A DNA stretch of 64,000 bases from Clostridiales bacterium (GTDB lineage: Bacteria; Bacillota; Clostridia; Lachnospirales; Lachnospiraceae), in contig JAJBVE010000057.1 of assembly GCA_020859995.1 (NCBI GenBank), positions 1 to 64,000 on the forward strand, in the 5' to 3' direction. The notes under the pieces were generated by a model, which saw only the letters and a program-made list of their open reading frames with translations, did not search any database and had not been told where the DNA came from. The translations under genes were made by a program, and so were the position numbers. The stretch's first letter is position 1. Each line of letters starts with the position of its first letter. Below are positions 46,269 through 55,443 of this stretch, piece after piece.

Positions 46269-47984
46269 ATGAGGAAGAAAAGAGTAATGAGCATCCTGCT
46301 TGCTGCGACGATGGTAGCCTCTCTGGCGACATCCTTCACCGCTTCTGCAAGCGAAGACACAGACAACGGCGACGGCAGCTATTACAACTCCGAGCTGGGA
46401 TACACCTATGGCTCCACATTCTGGTCAGATGAGCCGGTGACCTACACCATGTTCTTCAATGACAATGATGCGTATCCGATCAAGGACAGCTGGTACGAAG
46501 AGGGCGGTATTTTTGATACCATCACCAAGATGACCAATGTAACTCTGGATATCACGGTTGTAAACAATGCAAGCTATTCAGACAAGGTAACACTGGCCAT
46601 CTCCGGCGGCACAGCTCCGTATATTATCCCGAAGATGTACAGCGAGACCGCATATGTGACCGGCGGCGGCATCGTAGCAGTATCGGATTATGTGGACTAT
46701 ATGCCGAACTACTCCGGCATGATCGAGGATTATGATCTGCAGAGTGAGGTAGATACACTCCTGCAGGAGGACGGCAGCTATTACCGTCTGCCGGGTCTGA
46801 AGGAGACTGCTCTTCAGGACTACTCTCTGCTGATCCGTTCTGATATCTTTGAGGCAGCTGGCTATGATGTGACCACCCTTGAGGATGACTGGACCTGGGA
46901 TGAGTTTACAGATATTCTGGTTGATGTAAAGGCTTATATGGTAGAGCAGGGCATGATCAGCGAGTCTGATTACATCTGGTCTGACCGCTGGTGCGGTGCT
47001 ACCTCCGGATACGGCCAGGGCGGCTGCCTGCTGAATCTGATCGCGGCTACCTACGGCATCCACAGCGGATGGTCCATTACATCCAATTCCGCAGGTCTGT
47101 ACTTTGACTGGGACAACGATGAGTTCGTGCTCAGCGCTACGAGCGATGCTTACAAAGAGTACATGAGCGTAGTACAGCGTCTGGTAAGCGAGGGCATCCT
47201 TGATCCGGAGACCTGGAGCCAGGAAGATGATACTGCTGACGGCAAGTTCTATCGCGGCGAGACTGCAATCATTTCCACAAACCGTTCTTCTTATACATCA
47301 CAGATCGATGGTCTGACCTCTCAGCTCGGCGAGGGCAACTTCTCCGTATATGAGGTCGTGATCCCGGTTGGCACAAACAACTATCAGGCAGAGAATTCCC
47401 GCCTGGAGTGCGGCGTCTGCATTTCTTCGACTGCTCTGGACGAGCTGGGCGAGGATGAGTTCATCAAGATGATGCGTTTCGTTGACTGGCTGTGGTATTC
47501 CGAAGCTGGTCTGACCATGACCAAGTGGGGCGTTGAGGGTGAGACCTACACCGTTGAGGATGGCGTTTACTCTCTGACAGATGATTACTACTGCGGCGGC
47601 CTGTCTATCGCTCAGACCTCTGACGATCAGACCGATATGCGTCTTGAGTATGGCTATGCATGCGGCAACTTTATGTACAGCGGCAGCCTGGAGCTTCTGA
47701 CCAGCAACTTCTCGACCGAGCTGCAGGATTACTACAACAGAATGGCAGAGTACAGAGAGCTGAGTGAGATTGACCCGTCCATCGCGATGAGCGAGGATGA
47801 CGCGGAGATGGCGAACCTGTGGGCAACACCTCTGCAGGATACCATCAACACCTGGACACTGAAGTTCGCTATGGGCCAGGCAGACGTAGAAGCTGACTGG
47901 GATACCTACGTGGCAGAAGTGGAAGCACAGAACGCGTCCAGCCTTGTGAACCTGTACAATGATTACTATCAGGCAAGCAAGTAA
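46269..47984 (+). CDS. Extracellular sugar-binding protein of the ABC transporter, without lipobox
   Basis: 571 aa, RBS AAGGAGG. Sec signal peptide MRKKRVMSILLAATMVASLATSFTASAS followed by an acidic mature start (EDTDNGDGSYY). There is no cysteine in or near the signal peptide, so it is not a normal lipoprotein. The mature part resembles large LipO-type binding proteins paired with LplB/YtcP permeases (VTYTMFFNDNDAYPIKDSWYEEGGIFDTITKMTNVTLDITVV, YDVTTLEDDWTWDEFTDILVDVKAYM). It should capture an oligosaccharide. Codon choice looks biased and regular, as in highly expressed genes. A strong terminator follows. Confidence 0.9.
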   Translation: MRKKRVMSILLAATMVASLATSFTASASEDTDNGDGSYYNSELGYTYGSTFWSDEPVTYTMFFNDNDAYPIKDSWYEEGGIFDTITKMTNVTLDITVVNNASYSDKVTLAISGGTAPYIIPKMYSETAYVTGGGIVAVSDYVDYMPNYSGMIEDYDLQSEVDTLLQEDGSYYRLPGLKETALQDYSLLIRSDIFEAAGYDVTTLEDDWTWDEFTDILVDVKAYMVEQGMISESDYIWSDRWCGATSGYGQGGCLLNLIAATYGIHSGWSITSNSAGLYFDWDNDEFVLSATSDAYKEYMSVVQRLVSEGILDPETWSQEDDTADGKFYRGETAIISTNRSSYTSQIDGLTSQLGEGNFSVYEVVIPVGTNNYQAENSRLECGVCISSTALDELGEDEFIKMMRFVDWLWYSEAGLTMTKWGVEGETYTVEDGVYSLTDDYYCGGLSIAQTSDDQTDMRLEYGYACGNFMYSGSLELLTSNFSTELQDYYNRMAEYRELSEIDPSIAMSEDDAEMANLWATPLQDTINTWTLKFAMGQADVEADWDTYVAEVEAQNASSLVNLYNDYYQASK

Positions 47985-48007
47985 TTAAGGTCATAACTGA
48001 CGGATTT

Positions 48008-48036
48008 GTAACTGTGAAGGCACTGAACAGTTACGA
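48008..48036. repeat. Dispersed palindrome family D, best copy
   Basis: GTAACTGTgaaggcactgaACAGTTACGA: an 8-bp perfect stem GTAACTGT / ACAGTTAC. Other copies at 27327-27355, 27532-27547 (half, inverted) and 43719-43745 (degenerate). Confidence 0.75.
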
Positions 48037-48079
48037 TGGATTTGTAAAATTGATTCTGCGATACTGTGGGATCATGGGT

Positions 48080-48112
48080 GGGGGATCGACCGCAGGGTCG
48101 GTCCCCTTTTTT
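48080..48112 (+). terminator. Terminator after the binding-protein gene
   Basis: GGGGATCGACC / GGTCGGTCCCC (one G-T pair) followed by six Ts. Confidence 0.92.
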
Positions 48113-48180
48113 GCACAGAGCCGGGCAAGGAGTACCAAACAAAGCTTGTTTGAAATAAGCCTTGCAGGGTGTTTTGGGGC

Positions 48181-48209
48181 TTGAGAGAATACAGTCGGTG
48201 CGATATACT
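48181..48209 (+). promoter_or_regulatory. Putative promoter of the esterase/GH115 genes
   Basis: TTGAGA (48181-48186), 17 bp, TATACT (48204-48209), 38 bp before the esterase start. It separates this unit from the transporter transcript. Confidence 0.6.
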
Positions 48210-48246
48210 CCTATGGAAAAAAATTCTCGGGGAGGAAGAGGAAGGT

Positions 48247-50577
48247 ATGGATACAGAGAAAGATTTCAGCATTCCCAAACTGCTTGGACCTGGATGCGTC
48301 TTGCAGCGCGGAGAAAAAACGAGAGTCTGGGGCTGGGCGCCTCCGGGGGCGTCTGTGGAGATCGTATTGCTGAAGCAGAAAGAGAAGACCGTAGTGGCTC
48401 GCTGTGCCGCGACGGCGGACGCCGATGGAACATTTACTTCTTATTTTGAAGGACTGAAGGCCGGCGGGCCGTATATTCTTGTATTTTGGTGCAGGGAGGA
48501 GGGTGCTGAAATACAAGAAACGCCCCTTTCCGCTGACGGGGATACCAGTGCTTCTCAATCGGAACGGGGGATTCCTTTTGTAAAAGCAGAGGTTCCGGAT
48601 GTCTGGGTGGGCGATGTGTTTGTCTGTGCCGGGCAGTCCAACATGGAGCTGCCGATGAGCCGGGTAAGGGAGAAATATCCGGAGGAATTTTTAAATGGCG
48701 GCTGTGACCGCGTACATGTGTACAAGGTGCAGGAGGCATATAATTTTAAAAGGGAAGCTTCTGAACATGCACATGCAAACTGGAATCTGCCCTTTGCGGA
48801 GACATCTGCTTTTTCTTACTTTCTCGGAAAGGAACTTTCACAGAGGGAGGGAGTGCCCATCGGGATTTTGAATCTGAGCCTTGGCGGCACGCCGATTCAG
48901 GCCTGGATGAGCGAGGATGCCCTGGAAGCCTGGCCGGATTATCAGAGAGAAAGGGTCGTGTTGTCAGACGACGAATACTGCCGTACTCTGACAGCACAGA
49001 AGGCGGAAGAAGAAGCTGCATGGCAGAAGGCGCTTTGCGAAAAGGAAAGAGAGGCCTGGCCGCCGCGGGGCACTTCTCTCTGGCAGCCGATCCGGCTTCC
49101 CGGCTCTCTTGCGGAAGCCGGTCTGGTGAATTTCTGCGGAAGCGTGATGCTGAGGAAGAAATTTTCTGTTTCGGATGATCAGGCCGGAAAAAAAGCTTTG
49201 CTGCGGCTGGGCACTCTGGCGGACGCAGACCGGGCTTATATCAATGGCGTTTTGGTGGGCGAGACAGGATACCGTTATCCTCCGAGACGATATACAGTGC
49301 CGGAAGGAGTGCTGCAGACCGGGGAAAATGAGCTTCTGATCCATCTGGTATGCAGAAATGGCGACGGGCGCATGACAAAAGGAAAAACGGTGGAGCTGGC
49401 CTGGGAGGATGTCTGTGATGACAACTGGCCTCTTAAGCACTGCCAACCGGGAAGCGAAGCTTCCGCTGCGGCGCAGCCTGCCGTCGGACAAAGGGAAGGG
49501 CTGTTTTCCTGCGAGAAAATTTCGGCTCCCATTCCTCTGGAGGGAGAATGGGAATATCTGGTACTGGCCAAGGTGGCTCCGGCGCCGGAGCAGGTGTTTT
49601 TGAACCGGGGAGCAACCGGCCTGTTTCGTGAAATGGTGGCTCCCGCTCTGGCGTACACGGTGAAAGGCGTCGTCTGGTATCAGGGCGAATCGAATGATGG
49701 CAGGCCAGAGGAGTATGCGAAGCTGCTGCCTGCGATGATTTCCAACTGGCGAAGACGGTGGATGCAGGAGAGCCTGCCTTTTGTGATTGTGCAGCTGCCG
49801 AATTGCGGCATTGATATCGCAATGGAGACGGCAGACGGAGAACTGCCGTGGCCGATGATCCGCGAGGCGCAGCGGCGGGCCGGCGATCTTCCTGATGTGG
49901 CGGTGACTGTGAATCTGGATATCGGGGAAGACAATGACCTGCATCCTCTCAACAAAAAAGAAGCTGCACGGCGGGCGGCACTGGCACTGCGGAAAATCGT
50001 GTACCACGAGGATGTGATATGCTCCGGTCCGGAGCTGTACGGATGGGAAAAGCATACGGATGGACTGATGCTGCGTTTTGACCGTCCAGTAATATTCCGG
50101 AACATTCAAAATCCCGGAAGCGCGGAGGATGTTTTAGCAAATTCTGCTGCCGATACTCAAGTCAGGGAATTTTCTGCCGCGGACATTTCAGTGCGGGAAA
50201 ACTCTGCTGCGGATACCCTGGTTCAGGATATTTCTGCCGGGAAGGAATCCGCTGAGAAAACCCGCATTCCGGATGGATTGTTTGAGCTTTACTGCGAGGA
50301 TGCCGGATGGCTTCCGGCAAAAGCAGAACTGCACTGCGGGGAGATCCGTCTGCAGCCGGTTTTTCCGGCGGATGCCGGTTCTTCTGTGAAGAAATCTGCC
50401 GGGCGCGGGGAGAAACTGTGCGGGGAAGTATTGCCGGGCAAAGCAGTAAGAGCAGAATCTATACTTGCCGTCCGTTACGCGTGGAGCAACGCGCCGGGCA
50501 GCCGGCTGCTTTATGGAGAAGAAGGACTTTGTGTGACGCCGTTTTGCGAGCGGCTGCGCTGCACGGAGACAACGTAA
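48247..50577 (+). CDS. SASA/SGNH-type carbohydrate acetylesterase (sialate O-acetylesterase-like)
   Basis: 776 aa from ATG 48247. No signal peptide, so cytoplasmic. SGNH-hydrolase blocks: WVGDVFVCAGQSNMELPM with the nucleophilic serine (about residue 130), LNLSLGGTPIQAWMS, VVWYQGESN (about 475) and the catalytic D-x-H of NDLHPLNKKEAARRAAL (about 563). A jelly-roll-like domain (VMLRKKFSVSDDQAGKKALLRLG) lies between. Next to a GH115 enzyme the likely substrate is acetylated xylan fragments rather than sialic acid. Residues 627-668 are a repeated insert (SAADTQVREFSAADISVRENSAADTLVQD); shorter inserts occur near 100-120 and 400-420. Confidence 0.85.
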   Translation: MDTEKDFSIPKLLGPGCVLQRGEKTRVWGWAPPGASVEIVLLKQKEKTVVARCAATADADGTFTSYFEGLKAGGPYILVFWCREEGAEIQETPLSADGDTSASQSERGIPFVKAEVPDVWVGDVFVCAGQSNMELPMSRVREKYPEEFLNGGCDRVHVYKVQEAYNFKREASEHAHANWNLPFAETSAFSYFLGKELSQREGVPIGILNLSLGGTPIQAWMSEDALEAWPDYQRERVVLSDDEYCRTLTAQKAEEEAAWQKALCEKEREAWPPRGTSLWQPIRLPGSLAEAGLVNFCGSVMLRKKFSVSDDQAGKKALLRLGTLADADRAYINGVLVGETGYRYPPRRYTVPEGVLQTGENELLIHLVCRNGDGRMTKGKTVELAWEDVCDDNWPLKHCQPGSEASAAAQPAVGQREGLFSCEKISAPIPLEGEWEYLVLAKVAPAPEQVFLNRGATGLFREMVAPALAYTVKGVVWYQGESNDGRPEEYAKLLPAMISNWRRRWMQESLPFVIVQLPNCGIDIAMETADGELPWPMIREAQRRAGDLPDVAVTVNLDIGEDNDLHPLNKKEAARRAALALRKIVYHEDVICSGPELYGWEKHTDGLMLRFDRPVIFRNIQNPGSAEDVLANSAADTQVREFSAADISVRENSAADTLVQDISAGKESAEKTRIPDGLFELYCEDAGWLPAKAELHCGEIRLQPVFPADAGSSVKKSAGRGEKLCGEVLPGKAVRAESILAVRYAWSNAPGSRLLYGEEGLCVTPFCERLRCTETT

Positions 50578-50727
50578 AACAGAGCATTGTATTTGAATAT
50601 GCAAAAATGTGACCCGAAGAAATTTGCGGCACTTGCTTCAGGAAATTTTGAGGGCGAGCGAGCAACAAAGCTGCGTGAGTGAATGTAACAGGTAAATGGA
50701 TACGTAAAGGAGGCTGTGCGAAAATCA

Positions 50728-53700
50728 ATGGCAAAACTGAGACTGAATGACTACATCAACGTGATCCTGGATCCGGCGGCTGCGCAGGGAATCCGCAGAA
50801 TCGGTGCGAAGGTCGCGACGGATGTAGAAGCGACAACGGGGGCAAAAAGCCAGGTGATTTTACCGGATACAGTTCCTGGGCTGCCGCAGGCGATCCTCGT
50901 CGCGGAGCTGGGACATGACGCATTGGCAGAGACACTGATGGAGAGACTGCCGGAGCTTGAGAAGCTGAAGGGAAGATGGGAGAGCTACGGCTTTTTCCTG
51001 ATTGAAAAGCCTCTTCCGAATGTGGAAGAGGGGCTTGTGATTGTGGGCAGCGACCGGATCGGCACGATCTACGGCATGTTCCATTTGTCGGAGCTGCTGG
51101 GAGTGACTGCCTGGGGATTCTGGGGCGATGCCGCGCCGCCGGCCGCCAGAGGCGTGATTCTGACCGATTCGGAACTGAATGAGGGCGGAACCTCCGCACA
51201 AAGGAAGAATTCAGGGACGGGTCACGGCTTTGCAAAAGCAGATATTACCGGGACCGGGCAGGGACTTGAAGAAAAATCTGCTTCCAGGTACGAGCAGAGT
51301 CTGACAGATGGAAGAGACGCTTTATCCGGCAAAGAAGTGCGTGATACGGCATCAGGCATGGACTCTTTCGCGCATACCTATCCGAGAGATGTTTACTCCT
51401 GGGGAGAAAAACGGCAGCGCCCGATCCTGCCGACGGAGACAATTTATGTGAAAAACGGGATCTCAAAGGAGCCGTCGGTCCGTTACCGGGGATTTTTTAT
51501 CAATGATGAATGGCCCTGCTTCGGAAACTGGACATTTTCCCATTATCAGGGATTTACCGCCGAGATGTACGACAAGGTATTTGAGTATCTGCTGCGTATG
51601 AAGGGAAATTATCTGTGGCCTGCGATGTGGTCTTCCTCCTTTTTGCTGGATGGGCCGGGACTGGCGTCGATGGAACTGGCGACAGAGTATGGCATCTACA
51701 TCGGGATGTCGCACCACGAGCCCTGCATGCGCTCCGGCGCTGAGTTTTCTATTTTTAAAGGGGAGCATTCTCCTTACGGAAATGACTGGAGCTATGTGAC
51801 CAACAAGGAAGGGTTGCTGAAATTCTGGGAGGACGGTCTGGCGCGTGTCCGGGGACAGAATGTGTTTCCGACCATCGGTATGCGAGGAGAGAACGACAGC
51901 AAGATGCTGGGCGATGATTCCACCATTGAAGAAAATGTCCGTCTGCTGAAGGAGATTATTACCGAGCAAAGAAAGCTGATCGCGAAGCATATCAATCCTG
52001 ACCTGAAAAAGGTACCGCAGCTGCTGGCGATTTACAAAGAGGTCGAGGACTACTTTTTCGGAAACGAAGAGGCATCCGGGCTGAGCGATTTTGAAGAGCT
52101 CGATGATGTGACACTGATGTTTTGCGAGGACAATTTCAATAACATGCGCGCCCTTCCGCAGGAGATGGCGCAATACGCTTTTGACCCGTCAAAGGACCGT
52201 GATCGTTTGCCTGCGCATCCGGGCGGCTACGGTATGTACTATCATGTGGACTACCACGGCTCGCCGATTTCCTATGAGTGGGTGAATTCCACGCCGATTA
52301 CAAAGATCTGGGAGCAGATGACCGAGGCCTGGGAGTACGGCATCCGCGAGGTATGGATTCTGAATGTCGGCGATGTCAAGTTCAACGAGTATCCTCTGGG
52401 ATATTTTCTTTCGCTGGCATATGATTTTGACACCTATGGACTGGACGGGCTGGATAATACGCTTGCTTATACGGAAGAATGGATACGCTCTTTATTTGGG
52501 AAACTGGTTGACGAGGAGAAGGTTTCTGAGATAACGTGGGTATTGAAAGAGTCCGTTGATCTGCACAGCCTGCGCAGGGCGGAGGCGCTGAACGATACTA
52601 TTTATCATCCGGTGCATTATGGCGAGGCGAAGCAGATGCTGCAGCGTGCCGAGTCTCTGGAAAAGAGAAATGAGGAGCTGTACGCTTCGCTGAAAGGGTC
52701 TCTTGGCGCGGACGGCTATTACAGTATGATCTATTTCCCGGCGGCTGGGATCGCGAATCTGCTGAAAATGCATCTCGCGTCAGGGCTGAACCATCTGTAC
52801 AGCGCACAGGGAAAAGCGGTGGCAAATCAGTATGGAGAGATGCTGGAGGCATGCATTTTGCGTGATCGGGCTCTTGCGAAGGAGCTGGCGGCTTTCCGGG
52901 ACGGAAAGTGGAGCGGTATGGAGCGCGAGGAGCATATCGGTTTTGTGAACTGGAATGATGAGGATTATCGCTATCCTGTCAGACATATGCTAACCCTCCC
53001 GGATCATCCGCGGCTGGTGGTTTCCCGTGCGGATCGTACAAAGACTTTTACCAACCAGTATTTTCCAGTGCCGCTTACCATCCGGGATTTTGAAAATGCC
53101 GGGACGGATCAGGTGACACTGCAGGTGGCAAACGGAGGCTGCGGGACGGTGGACTGGCAAATCGTGGGAGAGAGCGAGTGTTTTGAAATCACGCCGTCCT
53201 GTGGCAGCACAGCTTTGCAGACAGAAGTGACAGTCCGCGTGTTAAGAGAGCGCATTCCGGCGCATGAGACCGTCGAGTTCCGCTGCCAGGTCAGAGCCGG
53301 GAGAGAGTGTGTACCGCTGCTTATTACAGCGCGAAATCCGGAGCTGGACGGGATTCCAAAGGGGGCATTTCTGGTCCAGGAGGGTATCTGCGTCTGGGAT
53401 GCTGCGGAATTTGTGGACAGCACTCCGGGTATGGCGGAGGAAGAAATGTGCACAGGGAAAAATGCGTGCGGGATACCAGACGGAGAAAAGCATGTGTCTG
53501 AAGCAGCCGCCGCGTTTCAGATGCTGCGGGATTATGGCAAATATGGCTCTGGGATGAAGGTTTTCCCGACGACGGCCGTCTTTGACGAGAACGACTGGAA
53601 GCAGGGCCTGGCGCCGAGCCTGTCGTATGAAATCTGGACGCCGGAAGCAGGCGCGTATCGCCTGTCGCTGCACACCTCGCCTGCCAACCCGCTGGTTTAC

Positions 53701-53988
53701 GGAGGAATGCTCCGGTATGGCATCTCTGTGAACGGAGAGGCTCCCCGGATGGTGGCAGTCACATCGGATGGCTACCGCGGAGGCGACCCGGGATGTGCTG
53801 TCTGGTGCGAGGCTGTGCTGAACCAGGAACATGTAGCAGAGGTTCCGGTGAGTCTGCGCGAGGGGCTCAACCGCATTACGGTTTATGCGGGAGATGCCGG
53901 TATCGTCCTGGAGAGGCTGACGCTGGAACAGGATGGTACCAGGATCCTTAAGTCCTATCTGGGAGCCCCGGTGAGCTATCGGGTGTGA
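50728..53988 (+). CDS. GH115 family xylan alpha-1,2-glucuronidase
   Basis: 1086 aa; ATG 50728 chosen because AAAGGAGG is too close to the GTG at 50716. No signal peptide. GH115 core motifs: VRYRGFFINDEWPCFGNWTFSHYQGFTAEMYDKVFEYLLRMKGNYLWPAMWSSSF, YIGMSHHEPCMRSGAEFSIF, IGMRGENDSKM and FCEDNFNNMRALP. GH115 enzymes remove (4-O-methyl-)glucuronic acid from internal or terminal xylose of xylan fragments. Residues 151-224 are a hydrophilic insert (NEGGTSAQRKNSGTGHGFAKADITG and onward) between the N-terminal domain and the barrel. The C-terminal beta-rich domains are present. Confidence 0.93.
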   Translation: MAKLRLNDYINVILDPAAAQGIRRIGAKVATDVEATTGAKSQVILPDTVPGLPQAILVAELGHDALAETLMERLPELEKLKGRWESYGFFLIEKPLPNVEEGLVIVGSDRIGTIYGMFHLSELLGVTAWGFWGDAAPPAARGVILTDSELNEGGTSAQRKNSGTGHGFAKADITGTGQGLEEKSASRYEQSLTDGRDALSGKEVRDTASGMDSFAHTYPRDVYSWGEKRQRPILPTETIYVKNGISKEPSVRYRGFFINDEWPCFGNWTFSHYQGFTAEMYDKVFEYLLRMKGNYLWPAMWSSSFLLDGPGLASMELATEYGIYIGMSHHEPCMRSGAEFSIFKGEHSPYGNDWSYVTNKEGLLKFWEDGLARVRGQNVFPTIGMRGENDSKMLGDDSTIEENVRLLKEIITEQRKLIAKHINPDLKKVPQLLAIYKEVEDYFFGNEEASGLSDFEELDDVTLMFCEDNFNNMRALPQEMAQYAFDPSKDRDRLPAHPGGYGMYYHVDYHGSPISYEWVNSTPITKIWEQMTEAWEYGIREVWILNVGDVKFNEYPLGYFLSLAYDFDTYGLDGLDNTLAYTEEWIRSLFGKLVDEEKVSEITWVLKESVDLHSLRRAEALNDTIYHPVHYGEAKQMLQRAESLEKRNEELYASLKGSLGADGYYSMIYFPAAGIANLLKMHLASGLNHLYSAQGKAVANQYGEMLEACILRDRALAKELAAFRDGKWSGMEREEHIGFVNWNDEDYRYPVRHMLTLPDHPRLVVSRADRTKTFTNQYFPVPLTIRDFENAGTDQVTLQVANGGCGTVDWQIVGESECFEITPSCGSTALQTEVTVRVLRERIPAHETVEFRCQVRAGRECVPLLITARNPELDGIPKGAFLVQEGICVWDAAEFVDSTPGMAEEEMCTGKNACGIPDGEKHVSEAAAAFQMLRDYGKYGSGMKVFPTTAVFDENDWKQGLAPSLSYEIWTPEAGAYRLSLHTSPANPLVYGGMLRYGISVNGEAPRMVAVTSDGYRGGDPGCAVWCEAVLNQEHVAEVPVSLREGLNRITVYAGDAGIVLERLTLEQDGTRILKSYLGAPVSYRV

Positions 53989-54008
53989 CGGACAGAAACG
54001 AGAGTGAA

Positions 54009-54235
54009 CCTGCATCAAAACGCGATGCAGGACATGGAGGGAGAGCCGCGCCATTAGAAATCGCGCCTGAGCGCGATGGGCACGGCCTGCGTCCTGCATC
54101 AAAACCCGATGCAGGATATGGAGTGGAGAGCCGCGCATGCAAAATCGCCTGATGGCGATGGCGCGGCCTACATCCTGCATCAAAACCCGATGCAGGATAT
54201 GTAGTGGAGAGCCGCGCATGCAGCAAAATTCCGCT
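54009..54235. repeat. Hairpin repeat family A, about 2.7 tandem units before the dehydrogenase
   Basis: The hairpin CCTGCATC-aaaac(g/c)c-GATGCAGG occurs at 54009, 54093 and 54173. Between copies lies GAGAGCCGCGC ... GCGCGGCCT(G)CGTC with an inner hairpin: ATCGCGC/GCGCGAT in one unit and ATCGCC-tgat-GGCGAT in the next, i.e. paired changes. The same layout is seen at 25193-25344. Confidence 0.88.
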
Positions 54236-54278
54236 TGTGCATGATGCCAGGCGGGGAATAAATAAAGGAGGAATTACA

Positions 54279-55325
54279 ATGAATGGGACGATGAAAACTG
54301 CAGTTATGACAGACCTGCGCAAGGTCGAGATTCAGAGAAGGCCGATCCCGGTGCCGATGGAGGACGAGGTTCTGGTAAAGATCGAGTATGTGGGAATTTG
54401 TGGTTCTGACCTTCACTACTATGAAGCCGGGAGAATCGGCGACTTTGTCGTAGAGACACCCTTTGTGCTTGGCCATGAGGCCGGAGGCACGGTCGTGGAG
54501 GTCGGCGAAAATGTGAAGAATCTGAAGGTTGGGGACCGGGTAGCTTTGGAGCCGGGCAAGACCTGCGGTCACTGCGAATTCTGCAAGCAGGGCAAATACA
54601 ACCTGTGCAAGGATGTTATTTTCTTTGCGACGCCGCCGGTGGACGGTGTGTTCCAGGAATATGTGGCTCACGAGGCCGGGCTGTGCTTTAAGCTGCCGGA
54701 AAATGTGAGCACAATGGAGGGCGCGCTGATTGAACCGTTGGCTGTGGGCATGCACGCGGCGTGCCAGGGCGACGCGCATCTGGGCCAGACCTGTGTAGTG
54801 ACCGGGGCCGGGTGCATCGGTCTGGTGTCCATGCTTTCGTTGAAAGCCAGAGGCGTTTCAAAGGTGATCGTCGTGGACGTGATGGATAAGCGCCTGGAAA
54901 AAGCGAAGGAACTGGGCGCGGACGAGGTGATCAACGGCGCAAAGGAGGATACGGTCGCGCGGATTCTGGAGATTACGGGCGGCGCGGGCTTTGACCTGGG
55001 TATCGAGACGGCCGGCTCTCAGATTACGGCACAGCAGCAGATCCGTGCTGCTAAAAAGGGCGCGACGATCGTGTTTGTAGGCTACAGCCCGTCCGGCGAT
55101 ATGACGCTCCCGATCGGCATGGCTCTGGATAAGGAGCTGACCTTCAAGACGGTTTTCCGCTATCGGAATATCTATCCGATGGCGATTGACGCAGTGTCGA
55201 CCGGCAAGATTCACATCAAAGATATAGTGACTAATTATTTTGAACTGGACGACATTCAGAATGCGCTGGATTCCTGCGTAGACAATAAGGCGGAGATTGT
55301 GAAAGGGGTAATCAGAGTAAGCTGA
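54279..55325 (+). CDS. Zinc-dependent polyol dehydrogenase (xylitol/sorbitol dehydrogenase-like)
   Basis: 348 aa from ATG 54279 (RBS AAAGGAGG); the track start 54204 lies in the repeat. Medium-chain dehydrogenase motifs: [32 protein letters not shown], structural-zinc cysteines [18 protein letters not shown], and the Rossmann loop [42 protein letters not shown]-type NAD-binding text follows. The [11 protein letters not shown] and YNLC context fits xylitol/L-iditol dehydrogenases that oxidise polyols to ketoses. In this locus it may act on xylitol or a related sugar; the substrate is not fixed by sequence alone. Confidence 0.9.
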   Translation: MNGTMKTAVMTDLRKVEIQRRPIPVPMEDEVLVKIEYVGICGSDLHYYEAGRIGDFVVETPFVLGHEAGGTVVEVGENVKNLKVGDRVALEPGKTCGHCEFCKQGKYNLCKDVIFFATPPVDGVFQEYVAHEAGLCFKLPENVSTMEGALIEPLAVGMHAACQGDAHLGQTCVVTGAGCIGLVSMLSLKARGVSKVIVVDVMDKRLEKAKELGADEVINGAKEDTVARILEITGGAGFDLGIETAGSQITAQQQIRAAKKGATIVFVGYSPSGDMTLPIGMALDKELTFKTVFRYRNIYPMAIDAVSTGKIHIKDIVTNYFELDDIQNALDSCVDNKAEIVKGVIRVS

Positions 55326-55347
55326 GAGCGTGCTGCCTGATGCCACC

Positions 55348-55443
55348 TATCAGGGTCATAAGGGATCCACCAGCAAGCTGGTCCCCCTTATGACATATCA
55401 GGGTCATAAGGGATCCACCAGCAAGCTGGTCCCCCTTATGACA
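55348..55443. repeat. 48-bp perfect tandem duplicate of a long palindrome (repeat family B)
   Basis: Units 55348-55395 and 55396-55443 are identical. Each folds as GTCATAAGGG-atcc-ACCAGC-aa-GCTGGT-cc-CCCTTATGAC: a 10-bp outer and a 6-bp inner stem. The core (AAGGGGgACCAGCttGCTGGTGGATcCCTT in reverse) recurs in the glgC leader. Confidence 0.92.

Noticed and set aside
54009-54235. Riboswitch or T-box before the polyol dehydrogenase
   Set aside because: No known riboswitch or T-box consensus; tandem copies and a second location before atpD fit a repeat family better.
55348-55443. CRISPR-like array
   Set aside because: Only two contiguous identical units with no spacers between them; they are palindromic tandem repeats.
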